Of a DNA stretch of 64,000 nt, positions 36,592 through 47,728 are shown in pieces. The translations under genes were made by a program, and so were the position numbers. Each line of letters starts with the position of its first letter. Positions within the stretch are counted from its first letter, which is position 1. The stretch covers positions 55,781,024-55,845,023 of the forward strand of contig NC_133777.1 in NCBI RefSeq assembly GCF_003597395.2, in the 5' to 3' direction. Below the pieces are notes generated by a model. It made no database searches and had not been told where the DNA came from. It saw nothing but the letters and a program-made list of their open reading frames with translations. The stretch comes from Chelonoidis abingdonii (lineage: Eukaryota; Chordata; Testudines; Testudinidae).

Positions 36592-36777
36592 TCAAAGGAT
36601 GGTCTCCCGGCAAACGCCAATCAAACTGTGTGGCCTGTTCCGCTCTAAACTGCGAGTGATATGGGACCTGCGTAAGAAGGCAACTGGAGAACTTAGAGCA
36701 CCACAACTCTGAAGGTGAAGATCTTCTTGAAGTCGTTTTCTAGAGGTATTCACATTCTGCTGGGAACTTGTAATTAC
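36592..36777 (-). CDS. ENTREP2: ENTREP2 (FAM189A1) terminal coding exon
   Basis: On the minus strand the acceptor CCCCTTTATCAG precedes 62 codons including the stop. The peptide contains LQSCGALSSPVAFLRRSHI, then TRSLERNRPHSLIGVCRETI. ENTREP/FAM189 proteins are tetraspan membrane proteins that recruit NEDD4-type ubiquitin ligases. The Ser/Arg-rich cytosolic C-terminus ending in HSLIGVCRET-like residues is, as far as I remember, characteristic of FAM189A1/A2. The preceding exon ends in phase 0 (CAG at the junction), consistent with a GTA first codon here. A second AG three codons downstream could be an alternative acceptor. Confidence 0.75.
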   Translation of the reverse strand, partial: VITSSQQNVNTSRKRLQEDLHLQSCGALSSPVAFLRRSHITRSLERNRPHSLIGVCRETIL

Positions 36778-36829
36778 CTGATAAAGGGGGAGCATGGAGG
36801 GAGGCAGAGGAAAAGGAGACAGGATACTT

Positions 36830-37305
36830 TAAAGTGGCAATTCTTCAACAAAAAAAACTTCAAAAACAGACTCCAACGAGAAATTGCAGAACTGGAATTA
36901 ATTTGCACACTGGACACCATCAAATTAGGTCTGAATAAAGACTGGGAGTGGATGGGTCACTCCACAACTAATTTCCCCCTGCTGATACACACACCTTTTG
37001 TCAACTGTTTGAAATGAGCCACCTTGATTGCATTGAACTCATTAGCATGACAAAAGTGATTTTTCCTCCCTTCTTGTGAACTGTTGAGAATAGTCCACTT
37101 CCACCTTAATTGAATTGGCTCGTTAGCACTGACCCCTCACTTGGTAAGGCAACTCTCATCTTTTCATATGCTGTGTATTTATACCTTACTGTATTTTCCA
37201 CTCCATGCATCTGATGAAGTGGGTTTTAGCCCACGAAAACTTATGTCCAAATAAATGTATTAGTCTCTAAGGTGCCACAAGGACTCCTTGTTGTTTTTGA
37301 GGATA
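36830..37305 (+). mobile_element. Penelope-like or related retroelement 3' fragment
   Basis: The plus strand encodes a short degraded peptide (LQREIAELELICTLDTIKLG near 36870-36930), followed by non-coding sequence that ends with the module CTGATGA, a short hairpin, then GAAA (37210-37238) and AATAAATGTATTAGTCTCTAAGG. I remember this 3' module as very abundant in reptile genomes. Its family is uncertain. It lies in the last ENTREP2 intron, antisense to the gene and close to the terminal exon. Confidence 0.5.
37210..37238 (+). ncRNA. Hammerhead-ribozyme-like core
   Basis: CTGATGA is followed by the pairing arms GTGGG and CCCAC (loop TTTTAG), then GAAA: exactly the CUGAUGA / stem II / GAAA core of hammerhead ribozymes. 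Stem III after GAAA and the cleavage site (a GTCTC near 37262) pair poorly here, so activity is doubtful. Hammerheads are known in Penelope-like elements, which gives context. This is a motif match by eye only. Confidence 0.35.
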
Positions 37306-38785
37306 AGAGGTGTTTGTTTCACTGCAAAGATTCAGTCACTTCTGTTACAGCAGCAGTTTTCTGCTCACTCTCTTTTATTGAATGTTACCTAATACTGGTT
37401 AGCCCACAGAAGGTAAAATCCTAATACTAACCACCAGTCAATGGCCTTTATTTCAAGTGGGAGGGGCTGTGCTTTTGCTGCTGAAATCTCAGCTTCATTC
37501 CTCACTGACAACCCATGAAGCAGCACCATGTAGCTGCCGCCAGGACAAAGAATGCAGAAACCACCGTCGTCCTTCAAAAAAAATCTTGGTTTAAATTAAA
37601 GAAAATATGTTCCCCCTTCTCATATGGGAACAAACCAGTAATTGGGGGCCTTCCAAATGGTCAGACCTGGATCCAGCTAGACAGGAAGCCAGCGTTAGGC
37701 TGCAGTGACCTCAGGCTCTTGCACTTCATGCTGCTTCAGTCAGACTTTTAGAGATAGAGGGGAGACAGAGCACTGCTGTGGTTGGCCTCAGCTGATCAGA
37801 AAGTAAGTGATAGAATTGTGACTCCTGCTGAGGCATGAAGGAGGGGAATTGGAAGGTGTTTTCTCAGAACACAGCTTTACCTTTTAGTCCTCAAGTATAA
37901 GTTTGGGACAATGAACTTGCTTAGAGAGGAGAGGGTCATGTGTGTTTTGGAGAGGAAAAGAGAGATTGATTTTTCCTGGCCATTAACTAAAATTTGTGTT
38001 CTTTCTCACCATCACTTAAAGAGCAACTCTTTTGTGAAGTAGCTTGTCACTTCCATTTACACCTCTAAGTCTGAATTACATAATGGTTATTGAAAAGGCT
38101 CTGAGCTTCAAGAGCAGATTGATGGAGCTGCTTAGACTTTGTTAATGTTTGCTGACTGGAAAAATAACTTTACTAGGATTGTTCCCTTTGTTTGAAGCAG
38201 CCATGTGTCTCCTCAGATCTCAAAAACTACACTTAGTAAAAATGGAAACCACGCGTGTGATTTTTATCGTCTGTCTAAAACACTCAGTCTATAGTATTTT
38301 TCTTTTTGAGAAGTTATGGCTTTCCATTATAGCCCTAATATACTGTTTTCAGCTTTCTAACCTTTGGGAGTTAATGACCGATAATGATTTCAAAGTAATA
38401 AAAATGTTAACGATGTAAGGTCACTGTGGAATTCTTAAGTATCTCAGGATATTACTGCTTTTCCACTGCTGTAACTAGATATAGTAAGGTTTGTATTTCA
38501 ATTTGTTCTATTCGCCAGCAAGCAAAAGGCTAATGCAAATTATCTTACAATCAGGCCTTGGTCAGTGGTGAACACTTTGTACAGCACTTAAGTTTCTCTC
38601 ACAATGCTATTTAATGACCACTATATCACATATTTAAAGACACAGGAAGTTTTCATACTGCTGAGGAAAAGAGTGGACAAGCAGGAAAATGCGAAAGAGA
38701 CAATGATCTCTACAATATGGGGTTGCTCCCATTTATATATCCTCAATTTTCAACCCAGAATCTTATGGTAGTGGGCTAGCATCAG
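37306..38785 (-). other. ENTREP2 intron, nothing recognised
   Basis: AT-rich unassigned intron; no exons or repeat ends could be supported. Confidence 0.4.
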
Positions 38786-38787
38786 TG

Positions 38788-39190
38788 TTCCCTCTAATTT
38801 TCCCCACACATGTATGGAATGAATTTTGTTACGTGCACCAATACGGAGATTGGTCCGAGGGATTCAGAGTTTGGGAGGGGACTCAGGGCTGGAACAGAGG
38901 TTGGAGTGCAGGGGTGTGAGGGCTCCAGTTGAGGATGTGGGGCTGGGGTTGGGGATGAGGGGCTCAGGGCTGGGGCAGAGAGTTGGGGTGTGTGTGTGTG
39001 TGGGAGGGTGAGGATGCCGTCTGGAAGTGCAAGCCTGGGCCAATGGACTCGGGATGCAGGAGCTACGGGAGGGAGAGAGGACTCCCCCTATCTCTCTCTC
39101 CCTGAAGAGATGCTTCTCCCCTGGCCGCAGCAGGTTGGGGCCGGGGCCAGAGGTTCTCTGAGCACTTGCCCAGCCATGCACCTTACAGGC
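38788..39190. repeat. Interspersed repeat with G-rich minisatellite core
   Basis: Begins AGTGTTCCCTCTAATTTTCC, a remembered reptile repeat start, and contains degenerate G-rich units around GGGGCTCAGGGCTGGGGCAG (38860-38985) and a (GT)n run at 38990-39001. ORFs on either strand are low-complexity by-products. The right terminus was not identified. Confidence 0.5.
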
Positions 39191-39911
39191 AATTTAGGGT
39201 AGCATGTCTCTCAGACAGCCTCCCGAACCATTGGGAGAAGGGAGCTCCATTTCTACAGCTGATATTTTTGCTTCCACATAAGCTTCATGCATTGTTCAAT
39301 GCTTTGTGTTTTCATGGTCTCTTCGAAGCATGTGAACCAAACTTATTCCTCAGTCAAAGGTGTGGGGATTCCCTGTTCCTTAATTCTGAGAATTAGAATT
39401 TGACAGCTTCCTAAAAAATAACCAAACCTGGTGTTCATCTTCTAGCCAGAAGCACGGGTGAGCACTGTTCTCCTTCAGAACAGATGCAAATACCACTTGT
39501 CCATCTACCCATTCTTGGGTAGTTGGTAGACTCCATCCCTCCCTTCTGCTATCCAAATGTATCTGCTGCACAATGCAGCTGAGCATTAGTAGTTCAAGAA
39601 GTAAAAGCTCCAAGTCAGTTTCCAAACCTTTGTACCCTATGTCCTCAAATACATTTTCCACCCCTGCCTTACAGGTGGGGAGAAGAGAGTAAGCTTAAAA
39701 ATAAGGTGAGAGTTCCCTACAAATCTTCAAGGATAGCATCAGTATAAATTCCTGCTCTGTGGAGTTTAGTCGTAAAGCCCATCTTTCAAATCACGTCTTG
39801 TTCAGTTCAAAATATGTCATTGCTTGACAAAATTAATATTCTAAAGCCAACCCACGACACAAGCTGGGAATGGTGCTAACATGATAATTATAAGAACCAT
39901 AATGGTCCTAC
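39191..39911 (-). other. ENTREP2 intron with unassigned minus-strand ORF
   Basis: A 93-codon minus-strand ORF (39380-39661) has no recognisable domain and no splice context tying it to ENTREP2. The final bases at 39909-39911 are the donor of the adjacent exon. Confidence 0.4.
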
Positions 39912-40240
39912 CTGGTCTATAATGTTGGCACTGAAGATGGCTTCTTCCATGTGTCTTTCATCAGATTTGATTACAGATCTTATGCTGTTTACAACATGAC
40001 GCACTTCTGGAGGGAGATTACAGTTTGAATGTTCCAAAAATTTAGCCACCAAAATTTTTGTGTCTTTATACGCCTTAAGGTCTACTAAAGAGTGCGGTCG
40101 CTCTTTGGAGATTGTGTTGAAGGCCTTTGGCTTTAATTGTAGGTCAATTTTCCTTGTCTCTCTTTGTTTTCCAGTGCGTGGGAAACAGCTTACAGAGTCC
40201 TGGCAAGCAGAGGCAGCCACATGAGAACTAGAAACGGGAA
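39912..40240 (-). CDS. ENTREP2: ENTREP2 (FAM189A1) penultimate coding exon
   Basis: A 329-nt exon, minus strand, phase 2-base start and phase 0 end, with acceptor CTTTATTTTTAG and donor CAG/GTAGGA. Peptide landmarks are TRKIDLQLKPKAFNTI, HSLVDLKAYKDTKILVAKF, LEHSNCNLPPEVRHVV and SDERHMEEAIFSANIIDQ. The block from HSLVDLK to IIDQ is the conserved C-terminal helical segment of FAM189A proteins as I remember them. It joins the upstream exon (…GAA G) to give Val at the junction and the downstream exon in phase 0. It is intact, with strong conservation compared with the surrounding intron. Confidence 0.88.
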
Positions 40241-41404
40241 CTAAAAATAAAGGGGGGGAAATGAATCTTTTAAAAAAAGGCTAGAATAAGAAAGGTGTCA
40301 AATCAAACATCCTGACAGGGGAATATTATAATGTTCAGCCTACAACCTATAACTCCTAGTAGGTTCACAGTGGAACAAACGTATAAAACAAAGGAAACAT
40401 TTAAAAATAGTTATTTTAAAGACTTCTAATAAGGGAACTGACTGCTGGTGAAACACTTCACACTGGTGTTCCTTGAAAAGATCTCCCTTTACCCCCAGAA
40501 AAGGTACAGCACAGAGTGCCAGGGCAACGTTCCTCTCCAGGACCAAGAGGCACCACATGGGAGAGTGAATAGTTAAAAATCTTCATGTTCATTGACCCTT
40601 CTGCTAATATTGCTATCATGAATGCCAATTGATACTAATTGTGTTAGGGGAAATTTTTCCACTACAGACTGGGCTCAGACAAACATTTATTATATACAAG
40701 CCACTGCCCCTATGCTATAAACACAGCTGTAGGCTCAAGTTCCCAGGACAACTAGTCAGACCAAGAAAAGTTTAGGACTGGGCTGCAGGCCTCAGTCATT
40801 TTATACCGAAGTGAATAATGCATCAAACCACTGTGAAAATAGAGTAAAAGCCCATGCTGAAATAAAAAGATCCAAGTCTTCACTGATTTTCTCCTGAAGG
40901 CTGCTTCCCAAAATATGTGGGTGTGCTGCATTATAATCTGTCACAAAACTCTGCCCTCACACCTACTTCAGTGCTTCCAATATGTTTTACTAAGGCAACC
41001 TACCAACTGCATTGTCTTTTTTGTGAACCACCATTACATATACATATCCTGCGCCCTGGCACTGCAACCCTAACGGTGGACTGGTGATGGAGGGACAGCA
41101 GGGCCAAACTTAAGTGGTGGTGCAACCCCAGGTGCAGGACAGGAGCCACTGCTGCAGGGTGAGCATAGGGTGGACTCACTCTGCACCGAGCCGTGAGAAG
41201 TGTACATGTGCCTAAGGCCCCGTGACCCAGAATGGGATGGTTTGGGAACCATCTCTTTTAACTGAAGAAACTGTAATGAAGCACTAGAGTAAAAGAAAAA
41301 AAGTTCAGAGGCCCCAGGCTCAGCACTAGAAAGAGTGATAATGTCTGGATCTAGGCATCATGTGCATGGAAAATGGTGTTATCCAATATCGAACATAATT
41401 TTTG
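40241..41404 (-). other. ENTREP2 intron, nothing recognised
   Basis: No supported features. Short ORFs lack domains. Confidence 0.4.
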
Positions 41405-41578
41405 TACACCTCTACCCCGATATAACGCTGTCCTCGGGAGCCAAAAAATCTTACCGCGTTATAGGTGAAACCGCGTTATATCGAACTTGCTTTGATCCGC
41501 CGGAGCGCGCAGCCCCGCCCCCGGGATGCTGCTTTACCGCGTCATATCCAAATTCATGTTATATGGGGTAGAGGTGTA
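41405..41578. mobile_element. Tc1/mariner-like MITE
   Basis: A 174-bp element with inverted ends TACACCTCTACCCC and GGGGTAGAGGTGTA (14 of 14 pairing), flanked by TA. The interior has inverted GATATAACGC/GCGTTATA words and CpG-rich sequence. Its size, TIR and TA target suggest a Tigger- or mariner-type MITE. Confidence 0.7.
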
Positions 41579-43171
41579 TATTATTATTGTTAACAGAGTT
41601 TGGCGGAAAAGAGTCCCAATTACTTGATTTTATTTTTCAGTCTGTAGCTTGTTATAGTTATTGATGGGGAAAAAAAAAAACCATAATACAATTTTAGGAA
41701 ATTGACTCCTCTCCTGTTTCTAATGCAGCCTGAAATAATCCTGTTTCCTAATGTTGGCTACATGTAGGAGTGCAGGCAAATTATCACCTGTTAAGAAATG
41801 TTTCCAGAGGATGCATTTTCCTCTTTGTTGTATATTTATCAAAGGTGCACATATTTAATGTTATAGGCCTAATCTTGAAAGCCAATTGACATCAGTGATG
41901 TGCAGTAAGGACTCAGCTCCTCTTGGGAACAGTCCCTATTGTAACTCCTCAAGAGACCCAATTAACCACAGAGGTATCTAGGATGTACTAGAAACAAGCA
42001 GGATGAATTCCTCTTGCCTCTATGTCTAAAGGAGCAGGAGTTTCGTTTAACAATTTCATTCTCTGTTACAGAATCATTCTGTTGCAGAGCAAGTGTCATG
42101 CACCACTAATTTTAGTTAATGTACACATTCTGGAGAATACCTTGCCACCTTTTCCTGAGCTCCATCCTATCATTCAGGTGCCAAAGCATCAATGAACTGC
42201 CGACAGGCTAGCAAAGCATCTGCAAACAGCTCCAGAGGATACCTGAGAGGCCAGCACAATGATCATGTGATGGTGCCACATAGTAATTACCACCACAGTC
42301 TTCTGACAGTCAAAAAGGATTAAATCTGCCCATTTGTGGTAAGCCTGTTTATTACTCTTTCCAACACTGAAAACTATTTTGAACTTATAGGTACATTAGA
42401 GGATGTTTTTCTTCTGCATCTTCAGGGCAAAGCAGATAATGTAAAACTGGTCTAATCCTTCCTGGCAGAGTGTATAATTAAACCAGGAAAAAACAATACT
42501 AAAAGAACACTGAGTCTCTCAAACTCAAAGCCATAATGAAATTAAGAGGGCTGGCTGCTTCTGCCCTTAACTTGCCTTGGTGTACCTAGGTACTGCAATA
42601 CATGACAGTGTATGGCTTTCCAGTTAAGAGGTGACATTTCAATGGGTTTAAGTGGAATTTGTCTTGGCAGCCTTTACTACACTCATGGTGCTTAACATAC
42701 CTGGGGCATAGAGCAAAATGAAACACTAGACATTGTGGTCTGCCACACTAGTCACTATAGAGAATGCCAACAATGGATTGGGTTACTCTGGGCTAGCGTG
42801 CACAGCGATAGTGGCAAATCCTCCCAGCGTAGATGCAGTTTATACTAGTATCACTAATTGTTTTAGTCTTTCTTTGTTATGGTAATAGCTTATTGAAAAA
42901 AATACAAACAATTGATTTATAAATACTTTTAAAATTGAGAACCCCTTTCTTATTGAGACTGTATGTGAACCTACCACAGTCACAATGTGCAGCGATTACT
43001 GACCATGAGAGTCTGTTACATCAAAGATATTTTTGATGTTCTTGTATCTGAATCAACAGATTTCCTGCTTTAAACAAACAAAAAAACAAGAAATCTGACT
43101 CCCAGTACCAAGAGGTAAGTGGATGGATTATTGACCAAAGAGACCAGAATGAGTCTATCACGTCAAGTCTT
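41579..43171 (-). other. ENTREP2 intron, nothing recognised
   Basis: Unassigned AT-rich intron sequence. Confidence 0.4.
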
Positions 43172-43467
43172 AGGGCTGGTCTACACTACAGGGGAAAATC
43201 GATCTTAGATACGCAACTTCAGCGACGTGAGTAACGTAGCTGAAGTCAAAGTATCTAAGATCGAATTACTCACTGTCCTCACGGCACGGGATCGACGTCC
43301 GCGGCTCCCCCTGTCGATTCCGCAACTCCGCTTGGCTTGGTGGCGTTCCGGAATCAATATAAGCGTGTTCGGATATCGATATATCGCATCTAGATGAGAT
43401 GCGATATATCGATCCCCGAGCAATCGATTGCTACCCGCCAATATGGCCGGTAGTGAAGACGTAGCCT
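43172..43467. mobile_element. hAT-like palindromic MITE, copy 2
   Basis: A close copy of 7274-7569 with the same length (296 bp), the same ends (AGGGCTGGTCTACACTACAG and AGTGAAGACGTAGCCT) and both internal hairpins, including GATATATCGCATC and GATGCGATATATC near 43378-43410. It is high identity by eye, so the family moved fairly recently. Both copies share orientation. Confidence 0.7.
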
Positions 43468-43904
43468 TACTTGGGGGCACATTAATCTGAGGATTATTGA
43501 CACAAAAGTCCATAAAGTCTTAAACCTGCTTGGAAGCAAATACTTTAATTCCTGGATTATTAATACATTAGGCGTAATGGCTGTTGTGTTACTGTAGGTA
43601 CTGCGCAAGTGCAATAATTCTGCTCAAATATTTTATGCTGGAAGCTAATTGCTGTACAATGGCTGTAGCACGCGTGATCCAATCTGGCAGAGACTCTCCA
43701 CATCAATGTGTAGCGTTACATTTATAAATCACTAAAAATCAGGATTTATATAGTGGAAATATGGCAGGCACCTAAGAGAAGTTAATTGGTGGCACCTAGG
43801 AGTGAAAACTGAGTTCTAATTAACATTTTCCTACAACTTCTCCATCAGGAGACACATACCTGGTCTTCCCCCATGAAAGATGCCCCCCCCACAAATCTAC
43901 CGAT

Positions 43905-44125
43905 GTAAACTTGGGCAAATCACTTTATTTTCTGTGCATAAATTCCCCATCTATACAATGGGGATAACAAATAATTTCTCTCCCCCACCCTTTCTCTTTT
44001 GTCTTTTTAGACTAATCTTTTTGGGGTAGGGACTCTCTTTTCACTATATATTTGTACAGCACTAGCAGGATTAGTCTCATCTGAGGCCTCTAGATGCTAC
44101 CGTAACACAAATTATAATAAAAAGA
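43905..44125 (+). mobile_element. MIR/core-SINE-like remnant
   Basis: TTGGGCAAATCACTTTATTT, then CCCCATCTATACAATGGGGA and a tail with TTTGGGGTAGGGACTC and TTTGTACAGCACTAGCA. This is the order of an old MIR- or L2-related SINE. A related tail occurs at 53400-53525. Confidence 0.55.
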
Positions 44126-45775
44126 CAGAAAGCTAAACTGTAAATTACTTTCAACAACTAGCTTTTCCTCTGGGTTTTGGGTGGAGCCCAGCTAGTTCCT
44201 AGCATCTCACCTCTTGTCCTCAAATTCTGTGGAACCCAGTTCCATTTCTGCACGGTCACATCTACCCTAGCCTCAGGCACGGCTCCCTCCCTGCGCGGAA
44301 GTAGAAACAAGCACAAAGGAGAGTGGATGTGTCAATTTCCTGTATCTTTGCTTTCCTCTGGAGAACATTTGTTTGGTCTGACTTGTGATCGGGATGCTGA
44401 TGTTCCCTTTCCTTTCCCTTACTTTTCTCCTCTATGGAAAGCAGGGACCTCTGTGTGTTTTAACGTCAAAAGGCTTTCTTCCTACTTCTGCCAACAAATT
44501 CAAAAAATACAGAGCCATTGGGGCCCTTCTCAGTGGACTGAATCCACCTCACTGCAATAATCCCACCTAGCTGGACTTGGCGCAAAGAAGTTGCATGGGT
44601 AGATGGGAAATAGAATCCTCCTTCCCAGGCATGGAACATCACTTGAGTTCTGTGCCAGATACTGCAGCAATCATGCTGAATGCTGTTCCCCCATTCTGCA
44701 AGGAGCATCCCCATTCTGCAAGGAGCATCCCCACTCCTTACCTGGCCACTCTCACCTTGTTCCCATGCCCCAGTGCATGGTGGTGTGCCCAGGAGTGTGG
44801 ACCCCCTTGAATGGGCTGCAGATCTTCTGCCTCTCCTGCGCTGAAACTACCCCAATTCCACTGTGCCTCAGGCTTCACTGCTGCACAGAAGTTTTTCCAC
44901 TGAATGAACAATGTACAGCCTAAAGCAATTACCAGACTGCAGTTTGCAGCATCTAAACATTCCATGTTAAACTCTACAACTTCATAGCCCATCCCTGAAG
45001 TATCCAGATCAAATGCTTAGGCAGAGATAGCCAAAGATAAGCAACTTCAGCTGTTTGTCACAAGAGAAAGCACCTTAGGAAAGATGAAGCTGAAGGGGCT
45101 GATACAAACAGCTGCTACATGTCATTGGAAATACTTCTTGTAATATTTATGTAATTTCCAAATAATGTTCAACAGCCTCTTCCCTCTAGCAGGGAGAAAA
45201 GCAAGCAGATGTGATGACTAGGGTTGAGGAACTCCATGGATCTGGAGATTTTCTGAATCTCTCCAACTGTTTATGAAGTTTACAAAATGGTTGAATTTGC
45301 AAAGTTCTCTTTCTTTTCACTTAAACTCCTCCATTTCTCCAAAGGGATTTAATTTTAAAGAACAAACAATTTGGTGAGGAAAGAATCTCCCACCAGCTAG
45401 ATCAGCACAAGTAAACTTCCTATACATTACATACAGGTGCATACTGGTGTTGTCTTTAGATCTTTCTCTGCCACTTTATTGACAGTCTCTGCGAAGCAGA
45501 ACAACTTTCCAATGCATGAAGTTAAGTGGGTGGGAAATTAAACGAATTGAGTTCCCATATCTCTAGTTTTAACCCACACAACTGCTTCGTACCAGATACG
45601 CATCATTACAATAACATTCACATATAAGAAATCCAACATATACTATTTTTAGATTAAGGATACACATTTCCTGGGTGACAATTTGAAGCCAGGTTTCTAG
45701 ATTTAAAATGCCAGTGCATTAACTCACTGTTCTAGGGAGCTCACAGAACTGCATGTTAATGTCTCTGAAATTCAC
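44126..45775 (-). other. ENTREP2 intron, mostly unassigned
   Basis: No exons were recognised. A perfect 20-bp tandem duplication is present at 44691-44710 and 44711-44730. Overlapping ORFs around 44177-44990 on both strands show no domains. Confidence 0.4.
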
Positions 45776-46450
45776 AGAATCACAGAAATTAAAGATGCAA
45801 AAGTCCTAGTAGATCGCCTAGCCCAGGGTTCGGCAACCTTTCAGAAGTGGTGTGCCCAGTCTTCATTTATTCACTCTAATTTAAGGTTTCGCATGCCAGT
45901 AATACATTTTAATGTTTTTAGAAGGTCTCTTTCTATACGTCTATAATATATAACTAAACTATTGTTGTATGTAAACTAAATAAGGTTTTTAAAATGTTTA
46001 AGAAGCTTCATTTAAATTAAAATGCAGAGCCCCCCAGACCAGTGGCCAGGACCTGGCAGTGTGAGTGCCACTGAAAATCAGCTCACGTGCCGCCTTCGGC
46101 ACACGTGCCATAGGTTGCCTACCCCTGGCCTAGTCCAATCATTCTGCCGGTGCAGGGTTATTCTACATACTATTTTCTTCTCATGTTTTGTCTGCTTCTG
46201 CTTTTAATTAGCAAAGCAATGACTCTTCCCCAGTTCCCTTGGAAAATTATTCAACAGTCCAACTGCTATCACTGGTAGGACAACTTTTCTTCCTTTTACT
46301 TTCCGTCTATTTCTCCGCTTTACTCCTTCGAACATCCCAGAACAATTTACTTCCTTTTGTGATGTCGATCCCTTTTCAATAGTTATAGACTGTTATATCA
46401 TCTCTGCTATCATTTAGTCAAGTTATTCTACTGTAACATACTTTCTCTTT
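45776..46450 (-). mobile_element. CR1/L3-like LINE 3' fragment split by a hAT element
   Basis: ACAGAATCACAGAAATTAAAG then CCTAGTAGATC is the reverse complement of a CR1-type 3' end. After the nested hAT element the LINE resumes at 46128 with CTAGTCCAATCATTCTGCC and continues to about 46450. It is old and non-coding. Confidence 0.55.
45824..46127. mobile_element. hAT-like non-autonomous element with 8-bp target duplication
   Basis: A 304-bp element from CAGGGTTCGGCAACC to GGTTGCCTACCCCTG (imperfect TIRs). Flanks are GCCTAGCC (45816-45823) and GCCTAGTC (46128-46135), a 7-of-8 target duplication. The surrounding LINE is continuous across the insertion. It is non-coding. Confidence 0.85.
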
Positions 46451-47131
46451 TACAGTCATAAACTGATTTTTCATGAAAAGTTGGCAGCTGCTAAGCAAGA
46501 CCTCTCCCTTTCTCTCCCTCCATGGCTGAGGGGGGGTTTTATAGCAGAAGAGACTGCTGCAGGAAACCAGACGCTACCACCTTGTTATTCTCATCCCCAT
46601 CCTTCTGAAAATGACCCACCATCTTGTCACTACACAGTCATGCTGGACCTGCTGCCTCTAGAGACAGTACTAATAGTGTATTGCTTGCTGATCCTATCAA
46701 AGACAGTGCCACCTCAGGGAGGAAAACCAGAAGCCAGGCCTGTTGCACTACAAGTATGTCTGCTTGGTCACTCCCCTTTCCTGAATGGTACCCCAGCTTC
46801 CACGTAACTCTTTAGTCTTGGTGTTCAGTGTGACAGTGGCAGACTAGCAGAAGCACCTGGTCTTCATACGCTTCCCAAGGTGTAGGGTTTTGACTCAGTG
46901 GAGAAAGGTCAATACAATGAAGATCAGCAATTATTAATTTCACACTTGTACATTTTTTTCCACATTCCTCTGCCTATAACTTTTAAACATGGGAAATGTA
47001 CAAGAAACTAAATTCTACACGTGTAAATCATGCTGCAAAACTTGATATAATTTCCAACAATACTAGCTGCAGGATAAATCAACTGTGCTTGATTTGTTCC
47101 ATACTACATTGCCTTAGTGGCCCACACTTAC
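46451..47131 (-). other. ENTREP2 intron, nothing recognised
   Basis: No supported features. The donor of the neighbouring exon (GTAAGT on the minus strand) is at 47126-47131. Confidence 0.45.
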
Positions 47132-47728
47132 CTTCCATGCTGGATGAACATGATACAGGGTCACTAGTAGATCGGACTATGTTTGGAATGCCGTATTTTC
47201 TAATGCAATGCTGCTGGACAGTTCTCTCGGGGCAGCCATAGCGTGATGAAGTACTTGCAGGCACAGAACAGGGAGAGGGCTGAGTGTGTACAGCAGCAGG
47301 CTGGTTAAAGACCCCAAAACATATTTTCACTTGTTTCAAGGGTGGTGTGGTTTTGTTTTCTCTAACAGAGCTCTGTGATTCTCTTTCTGATGGGCTGAAA
47401 TTTTCTGAGGAGCAGTCTGAGGCTCTGCCATGAACATAGTTCTCATAGTCCTGGCCTCGAGACCTGTCCACAGAGGCTCTGCTGCAGGAACTGCCATCCT
47501 CATCAGGGGAACATTGTGAGTTAGTCCTGTGAAACCCAGAGCAAATGCTGTGATCCAAACTGGTGCAGCTCCTGTTTGTGGCGCCTTTGTGGATTGTATT
47601 GTATGGAGAAAAGTCTGTGGAATGAAGAGACCCCTGAACTTCCAGAGAATAAAGATCCTCTGAAGAGTAGCTATGATCTGGAATATCAGCAACCTCAGAG
47701 ACCATAAGAGAGGTACTGTCAACAGACA
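47132..47728 (-). CDS. ENTREP2: ENTREP2 (FAM189A1) large internal coding exon
   Basis: A 597-nt exon, minus strand, between CCTTGTTTTTCAG and GTAAGTGTG, starting with 2 bases of a codon and ending with 1. Peptide landmarks are SVDSTSLMVSEVADIPDHSY, SSEDLYSLEVQGSL, SCTSLDHSICSGFH, LKQVKICFGVFNQP and YGIPNIVRSTSDPVSCSS. It is a Ser-rich cytosolic region, probably disordered. SVDSTSLMVS and the CFxxF-type patch agree with FAM189A1 as I remember it. Both junctions keep the frame with the adjacent exons. No stops or frameshifts. Confidence 0.88.

Noticed and set aside
39380..39661. 93-codon minus-strand ORF near an ENTREP2 exon
   Set aside because: It has no recognisable domain. It lies downstream of the strong donor of the 39912 exon, and the downstream join to 36777 is already in phase without it. 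Could be a chance ORF.
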